30,857 nucleotides of DNA from UBA7960 sp964348755. GTDB taxonomy: Bacteria > Bacteroidota > Bacteroidia > Bacteroidales > UBA7960. Position numbers and translations under genes: made by a program. Positions 30,811-30,857 of the stretch are shown piece after piece (the first letter of the stretch is position 1; the number at the start of each line of letters is the position of its first letter). The stretch spans positions 1 to 30,857 of the forward strand of contig CAYGDW010000028.1 in NCBI GenBank assembly GCA_964348755.1, written 5' to 3'. The notes beneath the pieces were generated by a model that had not been told where the DNA came from, did not search any database, and saw only the letters and a program-made list of their open reading frames with translations.

Positions 30811-30857
30811 TCCGGACTATAGTATGCCACCGTTCCGGAGCAAAGTATGCCACCTAT
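30811..30857. repeat. Two 23-bp direct repeats at the window edge
   Basis: TCCGGA-nnnn-AGTATGCCACC occurs at 30811-30831 and again at 30834-30854, a 23-bp period with 17 identical positions out of 21. The repeats run to the window edge, so more units may follow. Direct repeats of this size at an intergenic edge resemble the multiple terminal repeats of IS21-type elements, but no transposase is in view. Confidence 0.6.

Noticed and set aside
1..30857. CRISPR arrays, tRNA or rRNA genes
   Set aside because: I found no regularly spaced repeat array and no tRNA-like cloverleaf with a TTCGA arm outside coding sequence; the only RNA genes seen are the SRP RNA and the structured RNA at 18.2 kb.

Overview
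The window looks like a piece of a Bacteroidota chromosome, probably Bacteroidales or a close relative. The evidence is a class III glutamine synthetase, DUF4199 and DUF2490 proteins, few Shine-Dalgarno sites, and many intergenic hexamer-like signals of the form TAnnTTTG, the Bacteroidota -7 element. It is mostly core metabolism and housekeeping genes. I see no prophage, CRISPR array, tRNA or rRNA.

Layout. 1-230: a copy of a dispersed repeat, then the recF promoter. 231-1648 (+): recF and a DUF721/DciA-like gene. 1641-2858 (-): a ROK-family repressor. 2859-3427: a 570 bp gap with a second repeat copy. 3428-4378 (+): a ROK sugar kinase. 4375-7468 (-): nicotinate phosphoribosyltransferase, nicotinamidase and an unrecognised four-repeat beta-rich protein, probably one NAD-salvage transcript. 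7601-8983 (-): an NfeD-type membrane protease. 9204-9857 (-): a short transaldolase. About 9903-10005 (-): the SRP RNA gene. 10145-10684 (+): DUF4199 membrane protein. 10815-14781 (+): bipA/typA, a family 2 glycosyltransferase and miaA. 14904-17090 (+): glnN. 17221-18003 (+): an SDR oxidoreductase. 18193-18467 (+): a strongly structured, apparently free-standing RNA that I cannot assign to a family. 18493-20358 (-): a PAS histidine kinase and a receiver-only response regulator. 20446-22007 (-): an MBL-fold hydrolase translationally coupled to an APS/PAPS reductase. 22008-22463: a third repeat copy, inverted. 22464-26274 (+): mpl, ung and an Omp85-like outer membrane protein. 26337-29274 (+): an RlmB-like methyltransferase, a LutA-like protein, a PepSY-like secreted protein and a DUF2490 protein. 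29395-30228 (+): type II pantothenate kinase. 30432-30623 (+): a cold-shock protein. At the right edge, two 23-bp direct repeats may be the end of a mobile element cut off by the window.

The genes do not form one pathway. Clear local units are NAD salvage (pncB, pncA), the MBL-cysH pair, the kinase/regulator pair, and the bipA-GT2-miaA run. The least explained items are the structured RNA at 18.2-18.47 kb, the four-repeat protein beside pncA, and the modular dispersed repeat. All family calls come from reading motifs by eye; no database search was possible.
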